DNA of 64,000 nt from Sphingomonas sp. LC-1 (GTDB lineage Bacteria > Pseudomonadota > Alphaproteobacteria > Sphingomonadales > Sphingomonadaceae). The translations under genes and the position numbers were made by a program. Where the stretch lies: the NCBI RefSeq assembly GCF_025371035.1, contig NZ_JANZXB010000005.1, positions 124,001 to 188,000 of the forward strand, read 5' to 3'. Numbering within the stretch: the stretch's first letter is position 1; each line of letters begins with the position of its first letter. The notes under the pieces were generated by a model, which saw nothing but the letters and a program-made list of their open reading frames with translations, was not told where the DNA came from and did no database searches. Positions 27,696 through 36,354 of the stretch are shown here, one piece after another.

Positions 27696-27752
27696 CCAAT
27701 TGACAAGCTGGCGCTTGGCCATCAGGGTACCGCTATCAGACCAATTGGCAAG
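27696..27752. promoter_or_regulatory. Repeated operator-like elements between GH67 and manD genes
   Basis: Two direct repeats, CCAATTGACAAG (27696-27707) and CCAATTGGCAAG (27741-27752), are 45 nt apart. Between them GGTACCGCTATC (27726-27737) is the reverse complement of GATAGCGGTACC, which resembles the palindrome GATAGCGCTATC upstream of the TonB receptor. The CCAATTGG core also resembles GntR-family hexuronate operators. This suggests one or two regulators shared by the locus. Confidence 0.45.
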
Positions 27753-27786
27753 TCGATTAAACGGCTTTGGACAGAGGAGGGGTGCC

Positions 27787-27927
27787 ATGGCCCGCAGACC
27801 GGATACTCCTCACGCGGCAGTTGCGCTGGTAGTGCCCGAACCTGCGCGCGTATCGGCTCCTCATTCCGATTGGACCCGTAATTCGGTGGATCGCGCCCCG
27901 CGATCGATTGCTTTCGACTTCGTCTAA
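27787..27927 (+). CDS. Candidate 46-residue protein or leader peptide upstream of manD
   Basis: A small frame preceded by a near-ideal ribosome site, GAGGAGGGG, seven bases before the ATG. The peptide is [12 protein letters not shown] and 34 further residues, ending in AFDFV; it has no membrane segment and no recognised family. The stop codon TAA is followed by AGG, the likely ribosome site for the mannonate dehydratase start 10 nt downstream, so translation of the two could be coupled. Codon third positions are less GC-biased than in neighbouring genes, so it may instead be a leader or the remnant of a regulator. The strength of the ribosome site is the main argument for it. Confidence 0.4.
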   Translation: MARRPDTPHAAVALVVPEPARVSAPHSDWTRNSVDRAPRSIAFDFV

Positions 27928-27937
27928 AGGACCCCGC

Positions 27938-29149
27938 ATGCCCAAGATCATCGCCGCCCGCCTGATCGTCACGTCGCCGGGCCGCAATTTCGTCACACTG
28001 AAGATCGAATGCGACGACGGTACGTTCGGGCTGGGTGATGCGACCCTCAACGGGCGCGAACTCGCGGTGGCGAGCTATCTGGAGGACCATGTCCTACCCT
28101 GCCTGATCGGGCGCGACGCGCATCGGATCGAGGATATCTGGCAGTATCTCTACAAAGGTGCCTATTGGCGTCGCGGCCCCGTGACCATGACGGCGATCGC
28201 GGCCGTGGACATGGCGCTGTGGGACATCAAGGGCAAGGTTGCGGGCCTCCCCGTCTATCAGTTGCTGGGGGGGGCCGCGCGTGACGGATGCCTGGTCTAT
28301 TGTCATGCAAACGGCACCACGATCGAGGACACGATCGCCACGGCGATCCGACACCGCGACGAAGGGTATCGCGCAATCCGTCTGCAATGCGGCGTGCCTG
28401 GCCTGGCGTCGACCTATGGTGTCGCCAAGTCGGGGCAGCGCTACGAGCCGGCCGACGCCGATCTGCCGAGCGAGAGTGTCTGGTCGACGGAAAAATATCT
28501 GCGGATCGTCCCGGAGCTCTTCGCCGCCGCGCGTGAGGCCTTGGGGTGGGACGTCCATCTGCTGCACGACGTGCACCACCGCCTCACGCCGATCGAGGCG
28601 GGGCGGCTCGGCAAAGACCTGGAACCCTATCGCCCCTTCTGGATCGAGGATGCCACACCGGCCGAAAATCAGGACTCTTTCCGCCTGATCCGCCAGCATA
28701 CGACGACGCCGATCGCCGTTGGGGAGGTGTTCAATTCGATCTGGGACGCCAAGCATCTGATCGAAAATCAGTTGATCGATTATATTCGCGCCACGGTCGT
28801 CCATGCGGGGGGCATTACCCATTTGCGGCGGATCGCGGGGCTTGCCGACCTGTATCAGGTGCGTACCGGCTGTCACGGCGCAACCGATCTGTCGCCCGTG
28901 ACCATGGCGGCCGCGCTTCACTTCGGCCTGTCGGTGCCGAATTTCGGTATTCAGGAGCATATGCCCCACACGGACGAGACCGATGCGGTCTTCCCGCATC
29001 ATTATCGGTTCGACGATGGCATGATGCATCCCGGCGATGCGCCCGGCCTGGGTGTCGCAATCGACGAAGAACTGGCGGCGACCTATCCCTATAAACGGGC
29101 CTATCTGCCGGTGAACCGGCTTGAGGATGGTACGCTGTGGAGTTGGTAA
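27938..29149 (+). CDS. manD: D-mannonate dehydratase, enolase superfamily
   Basis: Dehydrates D-mannonate to 2-keto-3-deoxy-D-gluconate in hexuronate catabolism. The 403-residue protein belongs to the enolase superfamily: capping-domain start [18 protein letters not shown], then the barrel with [20 protein letters not shown] and VGEVFNS carrying the Asp-Glu-Glu metal ligands, and the DGTLWSW C-terminal end typical of ManD enzymes. It closely matches the pattern of the structurally studied Novosphingobium aromaticivorans ManD. ATG 27938 fits the family N-terminus. It is followed after 1 nt by the hexuronate transporter gene, forming an operon. Some ManD homologues have very low activity, but the genomic context here supports the true catabolic role. 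Confidence 0.93.
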   Translation: MPKIIAARLIVTSPGRNFVTLKIECDDGTFGLGDATLNGRELAVASYLEDHVLPCLIGRDAHRIEDIWQYLYKGAYWRRGPVTMTAIAAVDMALWDIKGKVAGLPVYQLLGGAARDGCLVYCHANGTTIEDTIATAIRHRDEGYRAIRLQCGVPGLASTYGVAKSGQRYEPADADLPSESVWSTEKYLRIVPELFAAAREALGWDVHLLHDVHHRLTPIEAGRLGKDLEPYRPFWIEDATPAENQDSFRLIRQHTTTPIAVGEVFNSIWDAKHLIENQLIDYIRATVVHAGGITHLRRIAGLADLYQVRTGCHGATDLSPVTMAAALHFGLSVPNFGIQEHMPHTDETDAVFPHHYRFDDGMMHPGDAPGLGVAIDEELAATYPYKRAYLPVNRLEDGTLWSW

Positions 29150-29150
29150 G

Positions 29151-30470
29151 ATGAGCGACCTGACCCAAGCCGCCGCGACCGCGCCGGAAACTGCCGTTCA
29201 CGCCGTTCCGCCGCCACGCGGCCGGATCCGTTGGGTCATTTGCGGCCTGCTCTTCGCGGCGGTCGTGCTCAGCTATATCGACAGATTAGTGTTGGGCGTG
29301 CTCAAGCCGCAGCTGACCGCGCTCTACGGTTGGACTAATAGCGGCTATGGCGACATCACCGGCTATTTTCAGGTTGCCTATGGCTTAGGCTTTCTGTTGT
29401 TCGGCTGGCTGATCGACCGGATCGGGCCTCGGGCCGGTTATCTGCTGGCAATGGGCGCGTGGACGGTCGGGCATTTCGCCAAGACACTCGTCACCTCGAC
29501 CACTGGGTTCGCGCTGGCTCGTATCCCGCTGGCCTTTGGCGAGGCGGGGACATTTCCGTCCGCTCTCGCCGCAGCATCGCAATGGTTTCCGAAGAAGGAA
29601 CGGGCGCTGGCGATCGGCATCTTCAACGCCGGTGCCAATGTCGGTGCGGTGGTCACGCCGCTTCTCGTGGGCTTCCTCATCGCAGATATGGTGCTCGACT
29701 GGCGCTGGGCGTTCATCATCACCGGGCTCTTCAACCTCATCTGGCTGACGGCATGGTGGCGGCTCTATCATCCCCCTCACGCCCATCCGCGCATCACGCC
29801 GGAGGAACGCGCTTGGATCGAAGCCGAGCCGGTCGAAACGTCGGGCCGCGCGGGCTTTCTGACGGTGATGCGCCACCGCGAATCCTGGTCCTATATGACG
29901 GGCCGCTTCCTGATCGATCCCGTTTGGTGGACGTTCCTGTTTTGGCTGCCGGACTTCTTCCATAGCCGCTATGGCTATGACCTGAAAAGTTTCGGACCGC
30001 CGCTGGTCGCCATCTATATCATGGCCGATGTCGGGGCGATCGTCGGTGGCTGGTATTCGTCGCGCCTGCTCAAGCGCGGGGCCGAGACGGGGTGGGCCCG
30101 CAAGCGCGCGATGTTCGCCTGCGCTTTGTTCGCCCTCCCGGTCATGTTCGCTGCACAGGCGAGCAGCATCTGGATCGCCGTGGCAATGATCGGCCTGGCC
30201 TGTGCCGCGCATCAGGGCTTCTCGACCAATCTCTTTGCGCTGCCGGGTGATCAGTTTCCGCGCTACGCCCAAGGCACGCTGATTGGCCTGGGTGGCTTTG
30301 CCGGGGCGACCGGCGGGTTCATCGCGTCCAAGGCTTTGGGCGTTCTGCTGGACCGCGTGGGGAGCTATCAGCCTTTCTTCATCGCGTGCGGCATCGCCTA
30401 CCTCTTCGCACTGCTCGTCTTCCAGCTGCTCAACCCCCGTTATCGCAATGTGCAGATAGCGGACAGGTGA
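29151..30470 (+). CDS. MFS hexuronate transporter (ExuT-like, ACS family)
   Basis: A 439-residue inner-membrane transporter with twelve predicted helices. The N-terminal YIDRLVLGVLKPQL segment and the GWLIDRIGPRAG loop are typical of the anion:cation symporter branch that includes ExuT and GarP. The segment ARIPLAFGEAGTFPSALAA is another family signature. ATG 29151 starts 1 nt after the manD stop, so the two are one operon. The likely substrate is D-glucuronate or galacturonate released in the periplasm by the GH67 enzyme. A hairpin follows the stop. Confidence 0.92.
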   Translation: MSDLTQAAATAPETAVHAVPPPRGRIRWVICGLLFAAVVLSYIDRLVLGVLKPQLTALYGWTNSGYGDITGYFQVAYGLGFLLFGWLIDRIGPRAGYLLAMGAWTVGHFAKTLVTSTTGFALARIPLAFGEAGTFPSALAAASQWFPKKERALAIGIFNAGANVGAVVTPLLVGFLIADMVLDWRWAFIITGLFNLIWLTAWWRLYHPPHAHPRITPEERAWIEAEPVETSGRAGFLTVMRHRESWSYMTGRFLIDPVWWTFLFWLPDFFHSRYGYDLKSFGPPLVAIYIMADVGAIVGGWYSSRLLKRGAETGWARKRAMFACALFALPVMFAAQASSIWIAVAMIGLACAAHQGFSTNLFALPGDQFPRYAQGTLIGLGGFAGATGGFIASKALGVLLDRVGSYQPFFIACGIAYLFALLVFQLLNPRYRNVQIADR

Positions 30471-30487
30471 CGTCCTTTCGATGGGAT

Positions 30488-30515
30488 GCGATCCCGGCCC
30501 GATGACCGGGATCGC
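30488..30515. terminator. Hairpin between convergent transporter and catalase genes
   Basis: GCGATCCCGG (30488-30497) pairs perfectly with CCGGGATCGC (30506-30515) over an 8-nt loop. It lies in the 52-nt gap between two convergent genes. There is no T-tract, so it may act as a weak or factor-assisted terminator. Confidence 0.5.
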
Positions 30516-30522
30516 AGTGACG

Positions 30523-32700
30523 TCAGGCCTTTAGCGAGGCGGCATCGAGATCGACTTCCAATTCGCGCGCCCAGAAGCGTAAGTCGCGGCATTGCGTAAC
30601 GAAAGTCTTCGCGTCCTTGGACTTGGCGAGCGGCACGAAGCCGTCATCGCGGTCCTTGACCCCGGCCGCATCGAACAGATTGTTCGCATCCGCTGTGTGA
30701 CCGATGAACTTGCAATGCGCAAAGGCGTCGGCCACGAAGTCCTTCGCCGTGGCGTCTTTCGCCAGCATCGCGGCCCCTTGCGCCGATGGCAGGACTGCGA
30801 CCGCATCATAGAGGACCGAGGGGCCGCCATCGATCTTCTGCTTGGCGGCGACCTTGGTCCCGTCGTCCAGGGTCACGCCACCGATCTTGGGCGCGACGAC
30901 CTCCCACAAGCCGCCCTCGGCGTCGAGCGCCTTGGTCAGCCCCTTGAACAGGTCCGCGCTGGAGCCATCGGTCAGCAAAAGGCCCATCTTGCGACCCGCA
31001 AAGCTTTTCGGCCCATTGGCCAGGATGCTGAGCTTCGGCGACGCCGACAGGTCCAGCGTCGGCTTGGCCGCCTTGGCCGGCTCGGGCAGTTCCAGCCCCA
31101 GCCCGTCCGCCACCGTCGCCGCCAGACCCTCGTCGATCAGGCGGAGGTGCGACACCGCGCGTGCCCGGATGTCGACCCGCTCGACCTTCGACAGCTCGAA
31201 TACCAGGGCGTCGCCGATATGCTTCTGCTCGATCGGCAACTGGCTGACGAAGAATTGCCGCGCCTGGCTATAATGGTCGGAGAATGTCTCCGCCCGGATG
31301 CGCTGCTTGGTTCCCCGAACCTCGGCCGGGTAACTGCGGTAACCGGCCGTCGGGTTCTCGCGTGGGCCACCTTCGGGGCCCCAGCTGTTCGGCTCGTAAT
31401 TGGCGCGGCCCTTGGGATTGCGCATCGCCATATGGCCGTCCTGCTGGAAATTCATGACCGGGCAGCGCGGGGCATTGACCGGGATATGCGTGAAATTCGG
31501 CCCGCCCAGCCGCTTCAGCTGCGTGTCCAGATAGGAAAAGTTACGCCCATGCAGGAGCGGATCGTCCGAGAAGTCGATGCCGGGCACCACATTCTGCGTG
31601 CAGAAAGCCACCTGCTCCGTCGCCGCGAAGAAATTGTCGACATTGCGGTTGAGGGTCAGTGTGCCGATGATGCGGACGGGCACATCCTCTTCAGGGATCA
31701 GCTTGGTCGAATCGAGATGATCGAAGGGGAGGCGATCCGCCGTCTCCTGATCGAACAATTGCACGCCCAAATCCCATTGCGGGAAATCGCCGGCCTCGAT
31801 CGCCTGCCACAGGTCGCGACGGTGGAAGTCAGGATCGGCCCCGTTGATCTTGACCGCCTCGTTCCACAGAACCGACTGCAAGCCCTGTCGCGGCTTCCAA
31901 TGGAACTTCACGAACGTCGACTTCCCCTCGGCGTTGACCAGTCGGAAGCTGTGGACGCCGAAGCCTTCCATCGTGCGGAACGAGCGGGGGATGGTCCGGT
32001 CCGACATCTGCCACATGACCATATGCCACGCTTCGGGGGTCAGGCTGGCGAAGTCCCAGTAATTGTCATGGGCCGACTGGGCTTGCGGGAACGCGCGGTC
32101 CGGCTCCTGCTTCACCGCGTGGACCAGGTCGGGGAACTTGATCGGGTCCTGGATGAAGAAGACCGGGATATTGTTGCCGACAATGTCCCAATTGCCCTCC
32201 TTGGTGTAGAACTTGACCGCGAAGCCGCGCACGTCCCGGGCGAGGTCCATCGATCCCTTGTTGCCCGCCACGGTCGAGAAGCGGACGAACACCTCCGTCT
32301 GCTGCCCGACTTGGCTGAGAACCTCGGCGCGGGTATAGTCGGCCAGGCTGTCGGTCAGTTCGAAGACCCCATGCGCGCCATAGCCGCGCGCGTGGACGAC
32401 GCGCTCCGGAATTCGCTCATGGTCGAAGTGGAAGATTTTCTCACGCAGGATGAAATCTTCGAGCAACGTGGGGCCGCGTTCCCCTGCGCGCAGGCTGTTC
32501 TGATCGTCGGCGATCGGTACGCCCTGCTGCGTGGTCAGCGTACGGGCGGGGTCGTCGGTCGTCTGGTGCGTCTCGCCGCCATGACCCTGGGGCTCGGCAT
32601 AATGGGTCGGCACTTCGGCACCTGCGGGAAGGGGCGGTGCCTTGGCCGGGCTTTCGCCCTTCATCTTGCCCGCATCGCCCTTGCTGGTCTTGGTCGCCAT
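30523..32700 (-). CDS. katE: Large-subunit catalase (HPII type)
   Basis: Breaks down hydrogen peroxide. The 725-residue length and the two-part architecture identify the large-subunit clade: a heme catalase core followed by a C-terminal flavodoxin/DJ-1-like domain (about residues 570-725). Core motifs are the distal histidine in [12 protein letters not shown], the asparagine in VGNNIPVFF, and the proximal tyrosine in [10 protein letters not shown]. The first 50 residues are Lys/Gly/Pro-rich, as in the family. ATG 32700 has GAGAG upstream; the open frame continues 29 codons further but those are not catalase-like. It is divergent from the glycosyltransferase operon, with an AT-rich region between them holding an FNR-type box. 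Confidence 0.95.
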   Translation of the reverse strand: MATKTSKGDAGKMKGESPAKAPPLPAGAEVPTHYAEPQGHGGETHQTTDDPARTLTTQQGVPIADDQNSLRAGERGPTLLEDFILREKIFHFDHERIPERVVHARGYGAHGVFELTDSLADYTRAEVLSQVGQQTEVFVRFSTVAGNKGSMDLARDVRGFAVKFYTKEGNWDIVGNNIPVFFIQDPIKFPDLVHAVKQEPDRAFPQAQSAHDNYWDFASLTPEAWHMVMWQMSDRTIPRSFRTMEGFGVHSFRLVNAEGKSTFVKFHWKPRQGLQSVLWNEAVKINGADPDFHRRDLWQAIEAGDFPQWDLGVQLFDQETADRLPFDHLDSTKLIPEEDVPVRIIGTLTLNRNVDNFFAATEQVAFCTQNVVPGIDFSDDPLLHGRNFSYLDTQLKRLGGPNFTHIPVNAPRCPVMNFQQDGHMAMRNPKGRANYEPNSWGPEGGPRENPTAGYRSYPAEVRGTKQRIRAETFSDHYSQARQFFVSQLPIEQKHIGDALVFELSKVERVDIRARAVSHLRLIDEGLAATVADGLGLELPEPAKAAKPTLDLSASPKLSILANGPKSFAGRKMGLLLTDGSSADLFKGLTKALDAEGGLWEVVAPKIGGVTLDDGTKVAAKQKIDGGPSVLYDAVAVLPSAQGAAMLAKDATAKDFVADAFAHCKFIGHTADANNLFDAAGVKDRDDGFVPLAKSKDAKTFVTQCRDLRFWARELEVDLDAASLKA

Positions 32701-32773
32701 ATCGTCGTCTCTCGCTGTTGATCGGATCACATCGTCAACGCGCGGATTGCGAGATCGCCCTACAAGTAAATGA

Positions 32774-32816
32774 TTGATTTTTATCAAGTCGGTTTCACCT
32801 GTATTAGTCTAATAAT
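32774..32816 (+). promoter_or_regulatory. Exact FNR/FixK-type box with -10 element, class II layout
   Basis: TTGAT-TTTT-ATCAA (32774-32787) is a perfect match to the FNR/FixK consensus TTGAT-N4-ATCAA. Downstream, AATAAT (32811-32816) is a good -10 element. The box centre then falls about 41-42 nt upstream of the expected transcription start near 32822, the class II activator position, pointing at the glycosyltransferase operon. A separate perfect inverted repeat ATTAG-T-CTAAT is at 32803-32813. The region is markedly AT-rich. An effect on the divergent catalase gene is also possible. Confidence 0.6.
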
Positions 32817-32848
32817 CGATTGATTGATGATGATTAGCCACATGGTTT

Positions 32849-33925
32849 GTGGTTGGTCGGCCTGCGGATCGGCCGCTGGTGCTCGGGAGAACGGACCTGC
32901 TCGATACCCTTCCCGTCATTCTGTGCATCCCGGCCCGGAATGAAGAGGCGTCGCTGCCGACCCTGCTCAGCGCCTTGAGTTCACTCGTAGTCGAGGGAGG
33001 GCGGCTGACCGTCTGCATCTATCTGGACGATTGTCAGGATCGCAGTGCCACGCTGCTGGATCGAGCGGCTTCGGACCGTCCGTTCCGGCTGTGCGTGACG
33101 GCGGGGCGAAGGAGGGGCGGCCCCAATGCCGGTGTCGCCCGACATGCCGCCATGACGATGGCGCTGGACACTCTACAGGGCCGCGAAGCATTGCTGTTCG
33201 TGACGGACGCCGACAGCATCCCGCAGCCGGATTGGATCATGGCGGGCCAGAAAGCGCTGGCGGAAGCGGATGTCGTCGCGGGGCGCATCACACGAAGCGG
33301 CGCGCTCGCCGATCCCGAGCAAGGTCGGCTCGAGCGTTATTATGATCGCCTGCATCGCTATCGCCGTCTCCTCGACCCCGTCCCCTGGGAAGCGCGCGAC
33401 ACGCATCACTTCGGCGGCGGCGCCAACATGGCAATGCGCGCCTCGGCCTATCGCGCCGTCGGCGGTTTCAAACCTCTGGCCACCGCCGAGGACGCGACCT
33501 TCCTCGACGATGCGGCGCGAGCGGGGCTTCGAGTCCGGCGCGATCGCGCCATGGTCGTCGAGACCTCCTCCCGCCGCGAGGGTCGAGCGGCGAACGGTCT
33601 CGCTGGAGCCTTGCGTGCCCTTGATGCCGGAGAGGATCGGCGCGTCGCTCACCCGGCGGCGGCGGCATGGCAATGGAGCGCACAGGCAGCGGCCAGGCAG
33701 AGTTTCACGATTATCGACCGAGCCGACATCCGAGCGGCGCTCGGCGATCGACTGGGTCTGACGCCGGATCATGTCCTGGGCGTCGCACGCGATTGTCCCA
33801 ATGGCGAAGCCTTTGCGATGCGGATTGTTCCCGCATCCCCCATCTACACCGACCTGGTCGGCCTCGCCGAAGCGGAAAATCTGTTGTCCGCGATGGAAAG
33901 GCAATCGTGCGAGATCGCGGCATGA
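32849..33925 (+). CDS. Family 2 glycosyltransferase, first gene of GT2-ACAD-PIG-L-NodS operon
   Basis: A soluble 358-residue GT-A fold transferase. The N-terminal nucleotide-binding strand is CIPARNEEASL (26-36), the metal-binding D120-A-D122 sits in VTDADSIPQPDW, and the acceptor-side acidic pair is E214-D215 in TAEDATFLDD, after HHFGGGANMAMR. No membrane helices are seen, unlike NodC or chitin synthases. Start is uncertain: GTG 32849 gives the full frame but lacks a clear ribosome site, and GTG 32879 is an alternative ten codons in. The stop overlaps the next gene by 4 nt. From the partners I infer that it adds an N-acylated amino sugar to an unknown acceptor. Confidence 0.88.
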   Translation: MVGRPADRPLVLGRTDLLDTLPVILCIPARNEEASLPTLLSALSSLVVEGGRLTVCIYLDDCQDRSATLLDRAASDRPFRLCVTAGRRRGGPNAGVARHAAMTMALDTLQGREALLFVTDADSIPQPDWIMAGQKALAEADVVAGRITRSGALADPEQGRLERYYDRLHRYRRLLDPVPWEARDTHHFGGGANMAMRASAYRAVGGFKPLATAEDATFLDDAARAGLRVRRDRAMVVETSSRREGRAANGLAGALRALDAGEDRRVAHPAAAAWQWSAQAAARQSFTIIDRADIRAALGDRLGLTPDHVLGVARDCPNGEAFAMRIVPASPIYTDLVGLAEAENLLSAMERQSCEIAA

Positions 33926-34911
33926 TCGCGATGGCGCAACTCGTGCGGGATACGATCGAGGCGTCCGGTTGGGCCCATAATCCCGCTCGCGACCCGCAAA
34001 CGGCCGAGGAATATGTCGCCCTGTTGAGGACGCTCTACGAGATCGGGCGCCGCGACCTTCCGCTCGCGCGATTGGTCGAGGGGCATGTCGATGCCGTACA
34101 GATCGTCGGCCGCCATGGCACAATGCAACAAGTCGAGCGACTGCGGGAATTGGTCGCACAGGGTGCAACGCTCGGCGTTTGGAATGCCGGGCTGCCCGGC
34201 GAGCCGCTTCGGCTGGACGGCGGGCGGCTGACGGGGGGCAAGAGCTATGCGTCGGGAGCAGGCGTGTTGAGCCATGCCTTGGTCACGGCGGACGTTCTCG
34301 ACGGCGTGCAACTGATATTGCTCGACCTCGCACGAACGGAACCCGAGATCGATCGCGGCTGGTGGCAAGTGACGGGGATGCAGCGGTCCGAAACGCATCG
34401 GGTCCGCTGGGACGGGGTGCTGACTGACGAAGATGATCTAATCGGCATCCCGAACGTCTATGCCCAAGAGCCTTATTTCAGCGGTGGCGCGTTGCGCTTC
34501 GTCGCGGTTCATGCTGGTGGCATTGCCGGGATTTCCGACCGGGTGCGCGACCATCTCGTCCGGACCGATCGAGCGTCCGATCCCTTTCAGGCGGCACGGC
34601 TCGCCGAGTTGTTCGCGCTGGCCGATGGCGCGGGCGCGGTGGTGCGTCGTGCCGCGACACGCTGGTTCGAGGAGCAGGGCGAAGCACGGTTGGCGCGGAT
34701 CGCCGCAGCCCGCCTCGCCGTGACCGACGCCGCCGAGCGGTCGATCGTGATCGCACGAGAGGCCGTGGGTCTCGCCAGCCAGTTCATCACCCACCCCCTG
34801 TCGGCCATGCTTAGCGACTTGGCGGTCTACCTCCGCCAGCCGGTTCCGGACGCGCAACGTCTTCGCGTTGGTCGGGCGGTGGAGGGTGGCTTGCTGGCGC
34901 CGTCGCTATGA
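33922..34911 (+). CDS. Acyl-CoA dehydrogenase-like flavoprotein
   Basis: A 329-residue protein with the middle beta-domain pattern of acyl-CoA dehydrogenases: an LVAQGATLGVWNAG stretch near 75-88, then GGRLTGGKSYASGAG near 98-112, followed by HALVTADV. The C-terminal half is helical with Arg-rich repeats, as in the four-helix bundle. It is some 50 residues shorter than typical enzymes, and I cannot identify the catalytic glutamate with confidence. The closest resemblance is the loosely defined subgroup that includes FAD-dependent oxidases and monooxygenases rather than fatty-acid oxidation enzymes. It is translationally coupled on both sides (ATGA overlaps) inside a glycan-modifying operon. 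It might oxidise the glycoconjugate or introduce unsaturation; this is inference. Confidence 0.75.
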   Translation: MIAMAQLVRDTIEASGWAHNPARDPQTAEEYVALLRTLYEIGRRDLPLARLVEGHVDAVQIVGRHGTMQQVERLRELVAQGATLGVWNAGLPGEPLRLDGGRLTGGKSYASGAGVLSHALVTADVLDGVQLILLDLARTEPEIDRGWWQVTGMQRSETHRVRWDGVLTDEDDLIGIPNVYAQEPYFSGGALRFVAVHAGGIAGISDRVRDHLVRTDRASDPFQAARLAELFALADGAGAVVRRAATRWFEEQGEARLARIAAARLAVTDAAERSIVIAREAVGLASQFITHPLSAMLSDLAVYLRQPVPDAQRLRVGRAVEGGLLAPSL

Positions 34912-35558
34912 GGTTGGCGATCAAGGGCGTTCGCAGAGCCGTGATCGTCGCGCCGCATCCCGATGACGAGATCATCGGCGCGGCGGCATTGATCCGGACG
35001 CTGCGCCGTCAGGGCAGCGACGTGCAGGTCGTCATCGTCAGTGACGGTGCCGCGTCGCATCCGGCGAGCGTGTCCTGGCCCCGCAACCGCCTGATCGCGG
35101 CACGGCGACGGGAAAGCAGGAATGCGTTGGCGAGGCTGGACGTGATGCGGGGAAACGTCACGTTCCTCGACCTGCCTGACGGTGGACTTCCAGCCAATTT
35201 CGACCGATGCCGAGTGCAGCTTCGACGGGTGCTATCGAGACGCCGGGGCATCGATCTGATCGTCGGTCCCTCACCACATGACGCGCATCCCGATCACCAG
35301 GCGGTGGCAGAAGCGCTGAGCCGGATTCCGGTCACGGCATCATGTTGGACATATCAGGTCTGGCCTCCGCTACGACATAGGCAGGGCCGTTGCCGAACCA
35401 TCGTGATGCCGGGCGGAGCGGCGGCAAAGCGCTCGCTGATCCGAGCCCATCGTACCCAGTTGGGCGCGATCAAAGATGACCCACAGGGGTTCGCCATCGC
35501 CCCCCATGAACTGACCGTCTTCGCGCATCCGGTCGAACGCTTTGTGGTAGCTGGATGA
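34908..35558 (+). CDS. PIG-L family (LmbE) N-acetyl sugar deacetylase
   Basis: A 216-residue zinc-dependent deacetylase of the family that removes the N-acetyl group of GlcNAc in GPI, mycothiol, bacillithiol and antibiotic biosynthesis. The diagnostic zinc motif A-x-H-P-D-D-E is at 15-21 (His17 and Asp20 as ligands, Asp19 as base). The second motif is H127-P-D-H130, supplying the third ligand. Length fits the family. It overlaps the genes before and after by ATGA. In many genomes this domain is fused to a NodS-like methyltransferase; here the two are separate but adjacent, which supports a shared substrate: a free amine made by this enzyme and methylated by the next. Confidence 0.93.
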   Translation: MRLAIKGVRRAVIVAPHPDDEIIGAAALIRTLRRQGSDVQVVIVSDGAASHPASVSWPRNRLIAARRRESRNALARLDVMRGNVTFLDLPDGGLPANFDRCRVQLRRVLSRRRGIDLIVGPSPHDAHPDHQAVAEALSRIPVTASCWTYQVWPPLRHRQGRCRTIVMPGGAAAKRSLIRAHRTQLGAIKDDPQGFAIAPHELTVFAHPVERFVVAG

Positions 35559-36133
35559 TGAAAGCGGCCGACTTGAGCAGCTTTGCCGCGAAGTTCGCGG
35601 CTGACGGCGATCCGTGGTCGACCTTCAGCAATCGCGACGAAGCCGTGAAGCGCGCGGCGATCCTCCATGCGCTCGGTCCTGCCCCAATGGGGCGCGTCCT
35701 CGAATTGGCGAGCGGCAATGGATCGAACAGCCGTGCCATTGCGCCCAGGGTGCTTCGCCTCGACGCGACGGAGGGCACTGCCGCCGGGACGCGATTGACC
35801 GCCAGCGCGATCGCGGCGTGGCCACGGGCGAGGGCGATCGAACTGGCTCTGCCCGCGCGCCTTCCCGCGCGGCCCTATGACGCGATCGTTGTGGCCGAGT
35901 TGCTTTATTATCTGTCCCCCTTGGACATGGCGCGCGTCGCGGATTGTGTCGGCAAGGTATTGCGGTCGGGCGGGCGACTGGTGCTCGCGCACCACCAGGT
36001 CGATTATTATGATTTCGCCCAGCACGCGCGCGGCATCCACGAACGCTTTCTCGAGGAGACCGGATGCGACTGGCGCATCAAGGTCGTTCGACGCTGCGCG
36101 CGCTGGATCGTTTCGGTAGCCCGAAAGAAATGA
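35555..36133 (+). CDS. NodS-like SAM-dependent methyltransferase
   Basis: A 192-residue class I methyltransferase. The SAM-binding loop is VLELASGNGSNS (48-59), the acidic residue after the second strand is in LDATEG, and the motif IV region is VVAELLYYLS, which matches the NodS family of N-methyltransferases that act on deacetylated chitooligosaccharides. It is the last gene of the operon. By analogy it methylates the amine exposed by the PIG-L enzyme; a carboxyl or hydroxyl target is also possible. It ends 221 nt before the convergent coiled-coil gene, and I see no strong terminator there. Confidence 0.88.
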   Translation: MMKAADLSSFAAKFAADGDPWSTFSNRDEAVKRAAILHALGPAPMGRVLELASGNGSNSRAIAPRVLRLDATEGTAAGTRLTASAIAAWPRARAIELALPARLPARPYDAIVVAELLYYLSPLDMARVADCVGKVLRSGGRLVLAHHQVDYYDFAQHARGIHERFLEETGCDWRIKVVRRCARWIVSVARKK

Positions 36134-36354
36134 TCGACCTCTTGGCACAGGAATAGAGCTGCAACACGGATCCAAACCCGATAATTGGCTGCATCGCGTT
36201 CCGTCTGTCGTACCGTCGTTCTTCGTCGCTATCGCGGGCTTGGCGATGCCATATCTGCGAGTCACACGCTGGTCGGAAAGCAGAGCGCAAACGCCATAGC
36301 CACGCTCATCGGTTTCGGACGCCGTCACGCTAGGATGCGCAAACCGGGATTGGT

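Noticed and set aside
30592-32721. Plus-strand open frame (709 codons) opposite the catalase gene
   Set aside because: The catalase on the minus strand is unambiguous; the antisense product has no recognisable motif and reflects GC-rich codon mirroring.
32701-32773. EcfG-type promoter for katE
   Set aside because: I looked for GGAAC-N16/17-GTT upstream of the catalase start and found no acceptable match.
32849-36133. Interpretation as true nodulation (nod) genes
   Set aside because: There is no NodA acyltransferase, no nod box was seen, and the glycosyltransferase lacks NodC membrane helices. Only the PIG-L and NodS-like activities are reminiscent.
36134-36354. Small frames in the gap between the methyltransferase and the coiled-coil gene
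   Set aside because: They lack ribosome sites and coding bias; nothing supports a gene or RNA there.
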